A stretch of DNA of 39,445 nucleotides, taken from positions 1-39,445 of the forward strand of contig CACDRY010000011.1 in the NCBI GenBank assembly GCA_902555275.1, read 5' to 3'. The translations under genes and the position numbers were made by a program. This DNA comes from an uncultured Pelagibacteraceae bacterium (GTDB taxonomy: Bacteria > Pseudomonadota > Alphaproteobacteria > Pelagibacterales > Pelagibacteraceae). Within the stretch, counting starts at the first letter, position 1. Each line of letters begins with the position of its first letter. Shown in pieces: positions 9,999-18,468 of the stretch. The notes beneath the pieces were generated by a model. That model was not told the DNA's origin, ran no database searches, and saw nothing but the letters and a program-made list of their open reading frames with translations.

Positions 9999-10622
9999 AT
10001 GTCAAAACTAAGAAGAAAAAGAATCTCATTTATAGCAAGACTTAGAAACTATTTTATAACTGGAATTGTTGTTTTAGTCCCTATTGGAATTACATTATAT
10101 CTCACAACATTTTTTATATCAATTTCATCAAAATTAATTCCACAAGGGATAAATCCAAATAGCTATTTGCCTTTTGCAATACCAGGTTTAGAAATCTTGC
10201 TTTCTGTAATTTTTATTACTCTTGTAGGAGGTTTGTCTCTCTCTTTTATTGGTAAAAAATTTTTACAACTGTTTAATGATTTATTAAAAAAAATTCCAAT
10301 TTTAAGAACCATATATTCTGCTATTGGACAAATGACAGAAACATTTGCTCCTAAAAGGGGATCAAAAAAAAGTGTAGTTTTAATTCAGTATCCAAGAAAA
10401 GGTACATGGGCAGTTGGTTTTGCTACAAAAGAAAATAAAGGTGAAATTTCCAAAAAAACTAACACAGAATTAGTAAACGTTTTTGTTCCTACAACTCCAA
10501 ATCCAACTAGTGGTTTTCTGTTAATGTTTCCAAAAAGTGAAATTGTATATCTAGATATGACATTTGAAGAGGCATCAAAATTCATTGTGTCAGCCGGGAC
10601 ATCAGATACTAAAACTAAATAG
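9999..10622 (+). CDS. DUF502 family membrane protein
   Basis: 207 residues. The N-terminus is basic (SKLRRKRISFIARLRNYF) and followed by two membrane segments (about residues 17-36 and 54-80). The rest is a soluble domain with family motifs KIPILRTIYSAIGQ, YPRKGTWAVGFAT and the strongly kept VPTTPNPTSGFLLMFPK. These identify DUF502, a family widespread in proteobacteria and plants whose biochemical role is not settled; I give no function. A TATAAT at 9982-9987 would start transcription only about 5 bases before the ATG. The 3' end overlaps the convergent recG end by 8 bases. Confidence 0.9.
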   Translation: MSKLRRKRISFIARLRNYFITGIVVLVPIGITLYLTTFFISISSKLIPQGINPNSYLPFAIPGLEILLSVIFITLVGGLSLSFIGKKFLQLFNDLLKKIPILRTIYSAIGQMTETFAPKRGSKKSVVLIQYPRKGTWAVGFATKENKGEISKKTNTELVNVFVPTTPNPTSGFLLMFPKSEIVYLDMTFEEASKFIVSAGTSDTKTK

Positions 10623-12657
10623 TCTCATTAATTACAGCAACCTTGTCGTAAAGTTTGATAAGTTTGTTAAAGTTCTTTATTTTCACCTTATTTTTTTCAA
10701 TTTTTTTAATTTCTCTTTCTGCAATATCAAAAAGATCCTCATGTTGAATAGGATCTGCTAGGTTGTATTTTTTTAAACCGCTTTGCTTAAATCCTAATAT
10801 ATCACCATATCCTCTAATTTTTAAGTCTTCCTCAGCAATTTTAAAACCATCATTGGTATTTTTGAGAATTGTAATTCTCTTACGAGCATTTTCACTTAGT
10901 CCTGCTTTAAACATAAGTATACACGATGACTCTTTGTTACCTCTTCCAACTCGTCCTCTCAATTGATGTAGCTGAGATAAACCATATTTATTTGAATTTT
11001 CAATGACGATTACATTAGCATTTGGAAAATCGATACCAACCTCTATTACTGTGGTTGAAACTAGTATATCTATCTTTCTATCTTTAAACTTATTTAATAC
11101 TTTATCTTTTTCTTCCTTACTCATTGCTCCATGCACAATGTCAACTCTGTCTTTAAAAATTCTATTTAAATACTTATATTTTTCTATAGCTGATTGATGG
11201 TCAATGTTCTTTGATTCTTTGATAAGTGGACAAACCCAGAATATTTGATTTTTTTTAAAAATTTCACTTTTAATAAAATTAATAACATCATTAATTTTAG
11301 TCTCATTTTTACTATATGTTTTAATTGGTTTTCTATTTTTTGGCTTAGATTTTATTAAGGAAATATCCATATCTCCATAAATAGTCATCATCATAGTTCT
11401 TGGAATGGGAGTTGCTGACATGACTAGCACATCGCAATCTTTGCCTCCTTTGTCTGATAGTTTCTTTCTTTGATTAACACCAAATTTATGTTGTTCATCA
11501 ATAATAATTAACCCTAAATTAAAGTAATTAATTTTTTCTTGAAAAAGGGAATGTGTTCCAATTAACATATCAATTTTATTATTTGAGAGATCATTTAAAA
11601 TATTTTTTCTTTTTTTATATTCAGTTTTACCAGTTAATATTTCAGGATTACAAAATGTTTTAAAATTTTCTAATATAAAATTATAATGTTGAATAGCCAA
11701 TATTTCAGTTGGAGCCATTATTGCAACTTGATAGCCTGCTTTTATAGCGTTTAATGCAGCGATTACGGCCACTATTGTTTTTCCAGATCCCACATCTCCC
11801 TGTAATAATCTAAACATTTTTTGTTTTGACTCCATATCTTTATTTATATTTTTTAATGAAGTTATTTGATCTGTTGTAAGATTAAATTTTAAATTACTAA
11901 TTAATTTATTTTGATACTTATAGTCTAAAATTTTATTTTTTTTTTTTATTTTTTTAATTTTATTTCTGATATCAGAAGAAAGTAAAAAATTTGCAAATAT
12001 CTCATCAAAAACAAGTCTTTTAAAATATTTAGTATCTCTTATTTTTGTAATTTCCTCCTTATGAATTTTGATAATACATTCTTTCCACGATACATTATCA
12101 AATAAATTTGATACTTCCTTTGGTAGCCATTCTTTTAATTCAGGTAAATTTTGGATAACACTATTTATTACTTGATTATATTTGTTTAATGTTAACCCTT
12201 CAGAAAGACTATATTTATTTTCTTCATTTATGTCTTTTAGATTATTAGATTTTTTTGTTGTTGGATTTACAAATTGAAATTTATTTCTAAAGTTGTTTGC
12301 CTTTCCATGTATAATTATTTCTTCATTTAAGGGCAATAATTTTTTTATATATCCCTCGTAACTATTAAAAAAAATACAATCTAATTTAACTCCATTTTTT
12401 TCACATATTACTTTATTGGGTAAATTTCTAATTCGTGGAAAATTATATTTAATTGGGATTACTTTAATATTGTAATTTTTTCCTACTTGTAAATCTTCAA
12501 TCTCTGTATCTTCAGCAGTTTCAATTCTTGATATAGGTAAATGCCATAATAGGTCAAAAATTGTAAAAATTTTTTTTTTGTTGAATGAACTTAAAGTTTT
12601 TTTACCAACACCTTTAATTTTATTGATAGGTGATAATAAATATTCAAAATTACTCAT
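10615..12657 (-). CDS. recG: ATP-dependent DNA helicase RecG
   Basis: 680 residues from the ATG complement of 12655-12657; the frame can be extended 14 codons upstream, but that stretch runs through an AT repeat and the sdhE start, and MSNFEYLLSPI is the natural RecG N-terminus. RecG reverses stalled forks and branch-migrates recombination intermediates. The N-terminal wedge/OB region is followed by Walker A GDVGSGKT, DEQHKFGV (DExH box), MSATPIPRT, and late helicase motifs including STTVIEVGIDFPNA and QLHQLRGRVGRG. The wedge domain is diverged and Lys/Asn-rich, as is usual in this genome. It is convergent with DUF502 and divergent from sdhE across only 28 bases. Confidence 0.96.
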   Translation of the reverse strand: MSNFEYLLSPINKIKGVGKKTLSSFNKKKIFTIFDLLWHLPISRIETAEDTEIEDLQVGKNYNIKVIPIKYNFPRIRNLPNKVICEKNGVKLDCIFFNSYEGYIKKLLPLNEEIIIHGKANNFRNKFQFVNPTTKKSNNLKDINEENKYSLSEGLTLNKYNQVINSVIQNLPELKEWLPKEVSNLFDNVSWKECIIKIHKEEITKIRDTKYFKRLVFDEIFANFLLSSDIRNKIKKIKKKNKILDYKYQNKLISNLKFNLTTDQITSLKNINKDMESKQKMFRLLQGDVGSGKTIVAVIAALNAIKAGYQVAIMAPTEILAIQHYNFILENFKTFCNPEILTGKTEYKKRKNILNDLSNNKIDMLIGTHSLFQEKINYFNLGLIIIDEQHKFGVNQRKKLSDKGGKDCDVLVMSATPIPRTMMMTIYGDMDISLIKSKPKNRKPIKTYSKNETKINDVINFIKSEIFKKNQIFWVCPLIKESKNIDHQSAIEKYKYLNRIFKDRVDIVHGAMSKEEKDKVLNKFKDRKIDILVSTTVIEVGIDFPNANVIVIENSNKYGLSQLHQLRGRVGRGNKESSCILMFKAGLSENARKRITILKNTNDGFKIAEEDLKIRGYGDILGFKQSGLKKYNLADPIQHEDLFDIAEREIKKIEKNKVKIKNFNKLIKLYDKVAVINETI

Positions 12658-12673
12658 TAAATATATATATATA

Positions 12674-12685
12674 TGTTTATAAACA
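12674..12685. promoter_or_regulatory. Perfect 12-base palindrome beside an (AT)n tract between recG and sdhE
   Basis: TGTTTATAAACA is a perfect palindrome touching the sdhE start codon at 12686. It is preceded by an alternating AT run (about 12660-12673). These two elements fill the whole 28-base divergent gap, so promoters for recG and sdhE must overlap them or lie inside the opposite gene. It may be an operator or simply overlapping -10 elements. Confidence 0.3.
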
Positions 12686-12931
12686 ATGATTTCAAACAAA
12701 CAAAATTTAATTAATAAGATTATTTATAGATCACAATATCGAGGTACAAAAGAAATGGATATATTTGTCAGTGGTTTTGTTAAATCAATTATTGATTCCT
12801 TATCCTTTGATGATCTAGTGGATCTAGATAAATTAATAAATATGAATGATGAAGATATAATTAAAATTTCTAAGAAGGAAATGATATTTAAAAATAGTAA
12901 AATATTAAATCTGTTAATTAATTTTAAATGA
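12686..12931 (+). CDS. sdhE: Succinate dehydrogenase assembly factor SdhE
   Basis: 81 residues, the family's usual size. The RGxxE signature is present in YRGTKEMD (R19, G20, E23), followed by the DLVDLDKLINMNDEDI helix typical of SdhE/Sdh5/YgfY. The family promotes covalent FAD attachment to the SdhA flavoprotein of complex II. In many alphaproteobacteria sdhE lies next to recG in divergent or nearby position, as here. It is convergent with tRNA-Ser, whose CCA end follows one base after the stop. Confidence 0.9.
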   Translation: MISNKQNLINKIIYRSQYRGTKEMDIFVSGFVKSIIDSLSFDDLVDLDKLINMNDEDIIKISKKEMIFKNSKILNLLINFK

Positions 12932-12932
12932 A

Positions 12933-13022
12933 TGGCGGAGAGACTGGGATTCGAACCCAGGAAAGAGTTGCCCCTTTGTCGGTTTTCAAGACCGATGCTT
13001 TCAACCGCTCAGCCATCTCTCC
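12933..13022 (-). tRNA. tRNA-Ser (anticodon UGA)
   Basis: A 90-base class II tRNA read on the minus strand, with CCA encoded. The acceptor stem GGAGAGA pairs perfectly with UCUCUCC; the anticodon stem-loop CGGUC-UUGAAAA-CCG holds UGA; a long variable arm and the T arm with GGGUUCGAAUCCC follow. These features fit serine. On the minus strand upstream, a TTGAAA (complement of 13054-13059) could serve as -35, but I see no convincing -10 at the right distance. Confidence 0.96.
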
Positions 13023-13105
13023 GTGTGCAAGGTTTTATTATTATTAATATATATTTCAACAATAAAATGACTTAAGTATTAAGATAAAATATTCAGATAT
13101 TAATA

Positions 13106-13987
13106 ATGATCAAAAAAAATTTTAATAAGGGAGTTCTGCTTGCATCCTTTGGTTCTTTTTGGTGGGGTTTTTTTGGTGTTATTTACTTCAAATATATTTC
13201 ATTTGCAGGACATGTAGAAGTATTAATTCATAGAAGTGTTTGGACAGCTTTTGTCTTAATTGTTACTACTTTTTTATTTTCTAAATGGAGTATTTTAAAA
13301 AAAATTCTTAATGATAAGAAGAAATTATTTATTCTATTTATTTCTGGTTTTTTAATTTTCATAAATTGGGGCGTATGGATTTATGCTGTTAGTGTAGATA
13401 AAATTATTGATGCAAGCTTTGGCTATTTTATTATGCCAATCATAAGCGTTTTTTTAGGTAATTTTTTTTTTAAAGAACCTATTACAAAAAAAGGTAAAAT
13501 TTCAATCTTTTTAGTAATTATTTCTGTCAGTTATTTATTGATAATAGATTTCAATTCAATTCCATGGGTAGGTTTAATTGTAGCCTTAAGTTGGAGTTTT
13601 TATAATCTTTTTAGAAAAAAAATTAACGTAGAAACTGATATTGGGCTACTTATAGAGAGTTTGTACATACTTCCTTTTGTATCAGTCGCATTTTATTTTA
13701 TAACCATAAATAATTATAACGATTTTAGTTTATCAAATCCCTCTTTAATACCATTATTAATGTTGGCAGGACCAATGACGGTGATTCCTCTTTTTTTGTA
13801 TGTAAGAGGTGTAGAATTAGCAGGATTAGGACCTGCTGGAATGATTTTTTATATTACTCCTACTTTGCAATTTATACTTGGTTTTTTCATTTATAATGAG
13901 CAATTTAATATAAATCAGCTAGTTAGTTTTATTTTTATATGGATTGCTGTATTTATATATTTGAAAGATGTTTATGAAAAAAATTAA
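13106..13987 (+). CDS. rarD: RarD-type EamA family permease
   Basis: 293 residues with about ten membrane helices. The start GVLLASFGSFWWGFFGVIYF and HVEVLIHRSVWTAF match the RarD branch of the drug/metabolite transporter superfamily, and late motifs GVELAGLGPAGMIFYITPT and FIYNEQF are typical. Substrates of RarD proteins are mostly unknown; the old name chloramphenicol-sensitive protein says little. It begins the long plus-strand gene run and its end overlaps the following mltB frame. There is no visible ribosome binding site before the ATG. Confidence 0.9.
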   Translation: MIKKNFNKGVLLASFGSFWWGFFGVIYFKYISFAGHVEVLIHRSVWTAFVLIVTTFLFSKWSILKKILNDKKKLFILFISGFLIFINWGVWIYAVSVDKIIDASFGYFIMPIISVFLGNFFFKEPITKKGKISIFLVIISVSYLLIIDFNSIPWVGLIVALSWSFYNLFRKKINVETDIGLLIESLYILPFVSVAFYFITINNYNDFSLSNPSLIPLLMLAGPMTVIPLFLYVRGVELAGLGPAGMIFYITPTLQFILGFFIYNEQFNINQLVSFIFIWIAVFIYLKDVYEKN

Positions 13988-14972
13988 AATTTTTGTTTTT
14001 TTTCTTTTTGTTATCATAAATTTCAATGCTCACGCAAATGACTCTGAATTCGAAGAGTGGAAAGCAAAATTTAAATTAATTGCTTTAGAAAGAGGTGTGA
14101 GTCTGAATACAATTGAAAATACTGTTGGTAAATCTTCTTTTTTAAAAAATGTTATTAAATATGACAGATACCAACCAGAATTTTATGAAGATACTAAAAC
14201 ATATGTTACTAAAAGAACTAATATTAAAAAAGTTAACTCAGGAGTCAAAATCTACAACATAAACAAAAAAGTAATTGATAAAATTACCCATGAATTTTCA
14301 GTAGATCGAGACTTACTCTTGTCACTGATGGGAATTGAAACGAATTTTGGTAATTATTTGGGAAAAATGGATATAGTTTCATCTTTAGCAACTTTAAGTT
14401 ATGATAAAAGACGAAGTGAATTTTTTACCTCAGAACTTTTAACTCTTCTTATCTTGTTCGATAATGGGATTATAAATCCAAAAAATTATTTAGGATCATG
14501 GGCAGGCGCATTTGGTAATTTCCAATTTATGCCATCTACTATTAAAAATTATGCAATCGATTATAATAAAGATGAAACTATAAATTTAAAGAGTATCGAA
14601 GACTCATTTGCATCTGCAGCAAATTACTTAAATAAAATAGGATGGGATAACAGTTCTCCATGTTTTTTCAAAGTTGAGCTTATTAATGAAACGCCCCATA
14701 AATATCTAAATACATCTGCAAAACAAATTAAGCATAAAAATAAAATTTCCTATTTAAAAAAATACATTAAAAATAGTGAAATGCTTAATGATCTTGATAA
14801 TCTAAAAGCAGCACTAGTAACCCCGGATTATGATATTATTCCTGATGCAAATAAATTAACCCCAGCTTATGTAGTTTTTGATAATTATGAATTAATTTTA
14901 AAATGGAATAGATCTTTAAGATTTGCATTAGCTGTATGCACATTAAAAAATAAGTTTAAGAATGCAATTTAA
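13974..14972 (+). CDS. mltB: Membrane-bound lytic murein transglycosylase B family protein
   Basis: 332 residues from the second of two close ATGs; I prefer 13974 over 13968 because it leaves about 7 bases after a GAAAG ribosome-binding-like stretch and gives a clean signal peptide (MKKIKIFVFFLF...). The GH103 fold is clear: catalytic Glu in MGIETNFG (E122), YDRYQPEF, WAGAFGNFQFMPSTI and SAANYLNKIGW. It cleaves peptidoglycan glycan strands to 1,6-anhydro ends in the periplasm. No lipobox Cys is visible, so it is probably soluble. Overlaps with rarD and with the next gene (11 bases) point to one transcript with RlpA-like and dacA. Confidence 0.92.
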   Translation: MKKIKIFVFFLFVIINFNAHANDSEFEEWKAKFKLIALERGVSLNTIENTVGKSSFLKNVIKYDRYQPEFYEDTKTYVTKRTNIKKVNSGVKIYNINKKVIDKITHEFSVDRDLLLSLMGIETNFGNYLGKMDIVSSLATLSYDKRRSEFFTSELLTLLILFDNGIINPKNYLGSWAGAFGNFQFMPSTIKNYAIDYNKDETINLKSIEDSFASAANYLNKIGWDNSSPCFFKVELINETPHKYLNTSAKQIKHKNKISYLKKYIKNSEMLNDLDNLKAALVTPDYDIIPDANKLTPAYVVFDNYELILKWNRSLRFALAVCTLKNKFKNAI

Positions 14973-15783
14973 ATATATTTTATACTTTATATTTATAGCT
15001 TTATTTGCTTGTGAGCATCACTCACAAAAAATAATTATTAATAATAAACCTGATGATAAAAAAATATTTGTTCAGAAAGAAAAAATTAAAGAAACTCTAG
15101 AATTAAATAAGAAAGAAAATTTAAATAATATTGTTTATTCTAACAAAGGTTTTGCTTTAATATATAAAGAAAATAATTCCTTGGATTATAAGTTAGATAA
15201 TGCATCAATAAATATATTAAGTCCCAACCTTCCTAATGGAACACCAGTTAGAATAACAAATATAATAAATGGTAAATCGTTAATAACTGTTGTTCAAAAT
15301 AAAACTATTTTACCTATTTTTTACAATTCAGTAATTACTAATAGAATTGTCAGTGAACTTTCAATAAATCCAAATGAACCTTACATATTTATTGAAACAA
15401 TCAATTCTAATAATTTGTATGTAGCAAATGATGTTAAAACTTTTGATGAAGAAAAAGAGGTTGCCAACAAAGCCCCAGTGGAAGATATAATGATTCAAAA
15501 TATAAGTATTAAGACAGAAAAAAAAGAGTCTAATACTGAGAATTTTGTAACTAATTTTAATTATATCATTAAATTCGCAGATTTTTATTTTGAAGACTCG
15601 GCTATTATGTTAAAAAATAGGTTATTTGAAGAATATAATATTGATAATATCTTAATCAAAAAGTTGTCACAAAATAATTTTAGAGTTTATAAAGGACCTT
15701 ATAAAGATTTTGAAAAATTAAAGAAAGGATTTCATAACATTGAAAATCTTGAATTTGATAGTATTGAAATAATTAAATTATGA
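14962..15783 (+). CDS. RlpA-like SPOR-domain lipoprotein, degenerate barrel domain
   Basis: 273 residues. A lipobox LFAC at residues 14-17 follows a short signal peptide. The middle (about residues 50-145) resembles the RlpA double-psi beta barrel: GFALIYKEN at the start and LPNGTPVRITNIINGKSLIT where RlpA has LPLGTxVxVTNLxNGxSV. The next RlpA motif (DRGPF with the catalytic Asp) is not recognisable, having VQNKTILPIFYN instead, so lytic transglycosylase activity is doubtful. The C-terminal 70 residues (YIIKFADF ... FRVYKGPYKDFEKLKKG) look like a SPOR domain, which binds denuded septal peptidoglycan. The position between mltB and dacA matches rlpA in other alphaproteobacteria. It is probably a septal-wall binding lipoprotein. 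Confidence 0.7.
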   Translation: MQFKYILYFIFIALFACEHHSQKIIINNKPDDKKIFVQKEKIKETLELNKKENLNNIVYSNKGFALIYKENNSLDYKLDNASINILSPNLPNGTPVRITNIINGKSLITVVQNKTILPIFYNSVITNRIVSELSINPNEPYIFIETINSNNLYVANDVKTFDEEKEVANKAPVEDIMIQNISIKTEKKESNTENFVTNFNYIIKFADFYFEDSAIMLKNRLFEEYNIDNILIKKLSQNNFRVYKGPYKDFEKLKKGFHNIENLEFDSIEIIKL

Positions 15784-16934
15784 GAATAAAAAATTTGTCA
15801 TTAATTTTAATAATTTTATCATTGTTGATAAAGCCAGTTTTTGCTAACTTTGATGTCAATGCAAGAACTGCTATTGTTCAAGATTATTTGTCAGGCAAAA
15901 TATTGTTTGAAAAAGATGCTGATAGGCAAATATTTCCAGCTTCTATGACAAAAATTATGACTTCAATCATAGTTTTTGATTTACTGAAAAGTGGTGAATT
16001 GTCTTTAGATGATAAATTTTTAGTCTCTGAAAATGCATGGAGATTATCTCAAGCAGGTTATTCATCAATGTTTATAATGGTTGGAGATGAAATAAGTGTT
16101 GAAAATTTATTGAGAGGTATCATTGTTTCGTCAGGTAATGATGCTTGTATCGCTCTTGCTGAAGGTATTGCTGGAACAGAGGAAGAGTTTGCAATTATGA
16201 TGACTGAAAAAGCCAGAGAAATTGGTATGGAAAATACTAACTTTTCTAATTCATCAGGAATAAATGCTCCTGACAATTTATCAACCGTTAGAGATATATT
16301 AATCATGTCAAATTATTTAATAAAAAATTATCCTAACTATTATGAATATTATAAAGAAACTGAATTTACATGGGATAGAACTGGAGGCGATCCAATTAAA
16401 CAAGGTAATCGTAATCCTCTACTTTATAAAAATATTGGAGTTGATGGAATTAAAACAGGATATCTTGCGTATGAAAAATATTCACTAGCCTCAACAATAA
16501 AAAGAAATGAAAGAAGAATAATTGCTGTTGGGAGTGGTTTTGCATCAAAAAATTCAAGATCGAAAGAATCCCTTAAACTGCTGACATATGGACTAACTAA
16601 TTTTGACACAATTAATATCGCTAAAAAAGATGAAATATTTGATGAATTAGAAGTTTGGCAAGGTACTCAAAAAACAGTTAAATCCTATATTAGTGAAGAC
16701 GTTTATCAAACAATTCCAAAAGCAAAGAAAAAATATTTAAAAGTTTCTGTTGATTATCAAGGCCCGCTAAAAGCTCCGATATTTAAAAATGACATAATAG
16801 GTAAAGTTAAAATTTCTTACAAAGATGAACAAATAGGAGAATATGAACTATTAGCGTTAGAAGATGTAAAAAGACAAAATATCTTTTCTAGATTTATTTC
16901 TTCAATAAATTTCCTTATCTGGGGTGATGTCTAA
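15780..16934 (+). CDS. dacA: D-alanyl-D-alanine carboxypeptidase (PBP5/6 family)
   Basis: 384 residues. The signal peptide (residues 1-22) ends in PVFA. All three serine-type penicillin-binding motifs are present: S55-M-T-K58, S118-G-N120 and K225-T-G227. It removes the terminal D-Ala of peptidoglycan stem peptides in the periplasm. The C-terminal region forms the usual beta domain and ends in a possible amphipathic membrane anchor (FSRFISSINFLIWGD). It overlaps the RlpA-like gene by 4 bases (ATGA) and tmk by 8 bases. Symbols dacA, dacC and dacF are all used for this family; the exact paralogue is uncertain. Confidence 0.94.
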   Translation: MRIKNLSLILIILSLLIKPVFANFDVNARTAIVQDYLSGKILFEKDADRQIFPASMTKIMTSIIVFDLLKSGELSLDDKFLVSENAWRLSQAGYSSMFIMVGDEISVENLLRGIIVSSGNDACIALAEGIAGTEEEFAIMMTEKAREIGMENTNFSNSSGINAPDNLSTVRDILIMSNYLIKNYPNYYEYYKETEFTWDRTGGDPIKQGNRNPLLYKNIGVDGIKTGYLAYEKYSLASTIKRNERRIIAVGSGFASKNSRSKESLKLLTYGLTNFDTINIAKKDEIFDELEVWQGTQKTVKSYISEDVYQTIPKAKKKYLKVSVDYQGPLKAPIFKNDIIGKVKISYKDEQIGEYELLALEDVKRQNIFSRFISSINFLIWGDV

Positions 16935-17547
16935 AAATCCTCTAATTGTTTTTGAAGGTGTAGAGACATCTGGAAAATCCACTAATTTAAAAAAAGCTAT
17001 TAAATATTTCAAAAAAAAAAAGATCAAATATATTACTTTTCGAGAGCCTGGCGGCACTAAATTTTCTGAAAAATTAAGATCATTAATGTTAAATAAAAAA
17101 TCGAAATTAAACATTAAAACTGATTTATTTTTACTTATGGCTTCTAGATCAGAAAATATTGACAAAATTTTAAAAAAAAATTTTAAAAATAAAGTTATAT
17201 TGATAGATAGATTTATAGACTCGACTTTAGCTTATCAACATTATGGTATGGGTTTAGACAAAAATTTAATTTTTAAAATGAATAATTTTCTACTAGGCAA
17301 TCTAAAACCAAACTTTACTTTTTTAAGCGTTGTTAATAAAAAGAATATGCTAAAGAGGCTTAAGTCGAGGAAAAATAACAATAAATATGATAATTTTAAA
17401 TATAATTTTTATAATAAAGTTCAAAAAGGTTTTTTAAAAATAGCGAATAAAAATAAGTCTAAATATTTAATATTAGATAGCAACAAAGACAATTTAAAAA
17501 TTATTGAAAATAAATTAATTAATAAAATAAAAAAAATTTTAAAATAA
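16927..17547 (+). CDS. tmk: Thymidylate kinase
   Basis: 206 residues from ATG 16927; a GTG directly before it (16924) could extend it by one codon. It phosphorylates dTMP to dTDP for DNA synthesis. The P-loop is EGVETSGKST, followed by REPGGT (dTMP contact), VILIDRFIDSTLAYQ (the DR motif) and a Lys/Arg-rich LID region (RLKSRKNNNKY). The start lies inside the end of dacA and holB begins at the next base after the stop, so expression is coupled. The C-terminal third is unusually Lys/Asn-rich. Confidence 0.95.
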   Translation: MSKNPLIVFEGVETSGKSTNLKKAIKYFKKKKIKYITFREPGGTKFSEKLRSLMLNKKSKLNIKTDLFLLMASRSENIDKILKKNFKNKVILIDRFIDSTLAYQHYGMGLDKNLIFKMNNFLLGNLKPNFTFLSVVNKKNMLKRLKSRKNNNKYDNFKYNFYNKVQKGFLKIANKNKSKYLILDSNKDNLKIIENKLINKIKKILK

Positions 17548-18468
17548 ATGAGTGAAACAAGCAAATTAATTGGTCATAAAACTCTGTTTAATAATTTAAT
17601 TTATTTAGATCAAATACAAAAATTCCCAAATAAAATTTTAATAAATGGTCCTAAAGGTATAGGTAAAAAAATTTTAATTAATCATTTTTTGTATTATTTT
17701 TATTCAAAAAATAATGATGAAATTTATGATTTAAAAAAAAATGAATATAAATTAAATAATAATTTATCTAAGCTAATATCTACCAACTCACATCCTAATA
17801 TTTTTAAAATAAAAAAAAAAAAAGATAAAAAAATAATTGATATTGATCAAATTAGAGAGATGATCCAATTTACTAATCAAACTTCTTTTAATAATGCTAG
17901 GAAATTTATAATAATTGAGGATATAAACTTACTAGGTACTAATTCTGCTAACGCTTTACTAAAATCTATTGAGGAACCTTATGATAAAACATTTTATATT
18001 TTAGTAAACAATTCTGAATTTAAAATTTTAGAAACAATTAAATCAAGATGTTTAGATTTTAAAACTAATTTGGTAAATTCGGAGGTAATGAAGATCGTAA
18101 ATTGTTATTTTGATAGTAATATTTATAGCGATATTAACTTAGACTTTATAAACAATTACAATTCGCCATCATTTCTAATATCCTTAGTAAATTTTCTAAA
18201 AACTAATGATTTATCTACAAAAGAGTGTAAAATTGAAGATTTATTGGCTTATATAAATAAAAATAAATTATATACATCTGATGAATTTGTTAAAGAGTAC
18301 ATGAATTTATTTATTGAACTTTTTTTCTATAAAAATATAAATAATTCTAAGAAAATTTCATTCAAAATAAAAAAGTATTTTTATATAAAACTCTCTTTTG
18401 TTAAAAAATATAACTTAGATTTTGAGTCATTTTTTCTAGAATTTAATCATAAATTATTAAGTGAATAA
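17548..18468 (+). CDS. holB: DNA polymerase III subunit delta'
   Basis: 306 residues. The clamp-loader fold is shown by LIGHKTLFNNL at the N-terminus, the P-loop-like GPKGIGKK, a SANALLKSIEEP motif and the SRC motif in TIKSRCLDF. Delta' belongs to the clamp loader that places the beta clamp on DNA. The cysteine cluster that binds zinc in E. coli delta' is absent, which I believe is common in alphaproteobacteria. Genes on both sides (tmk before with no gap, metG after with an 8-base overlap) match the usual tmk-holB-metG order. Confidence 0.9.
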   Translation: MSETSKLIGHKTLFNNLIYLDQIQKFPNKILINGPKGIGKKILINHFLYYFYSKNNDEIYDLKKNEYKLNNNLSKLISTNSHPNIFKIKKKKDKKIIDIDQIREMIQFTNQTSFNNARKFIIIEDINLLGTNSANALLKSIEEPYDKTFYILVNNSEFKILETIKSRCLDFKTNLVNSEVMKIVNCYFDSNIYSDINLDFINNYNSPSFLISLVNFLKTNDLSTKECKIEDLLAYINKNKLYTSDEFVKEYMNLFIELFFYKNINNSKKISFKIKKYFYIKLSFVKKYNLDFESFFLEFNHKLLSE

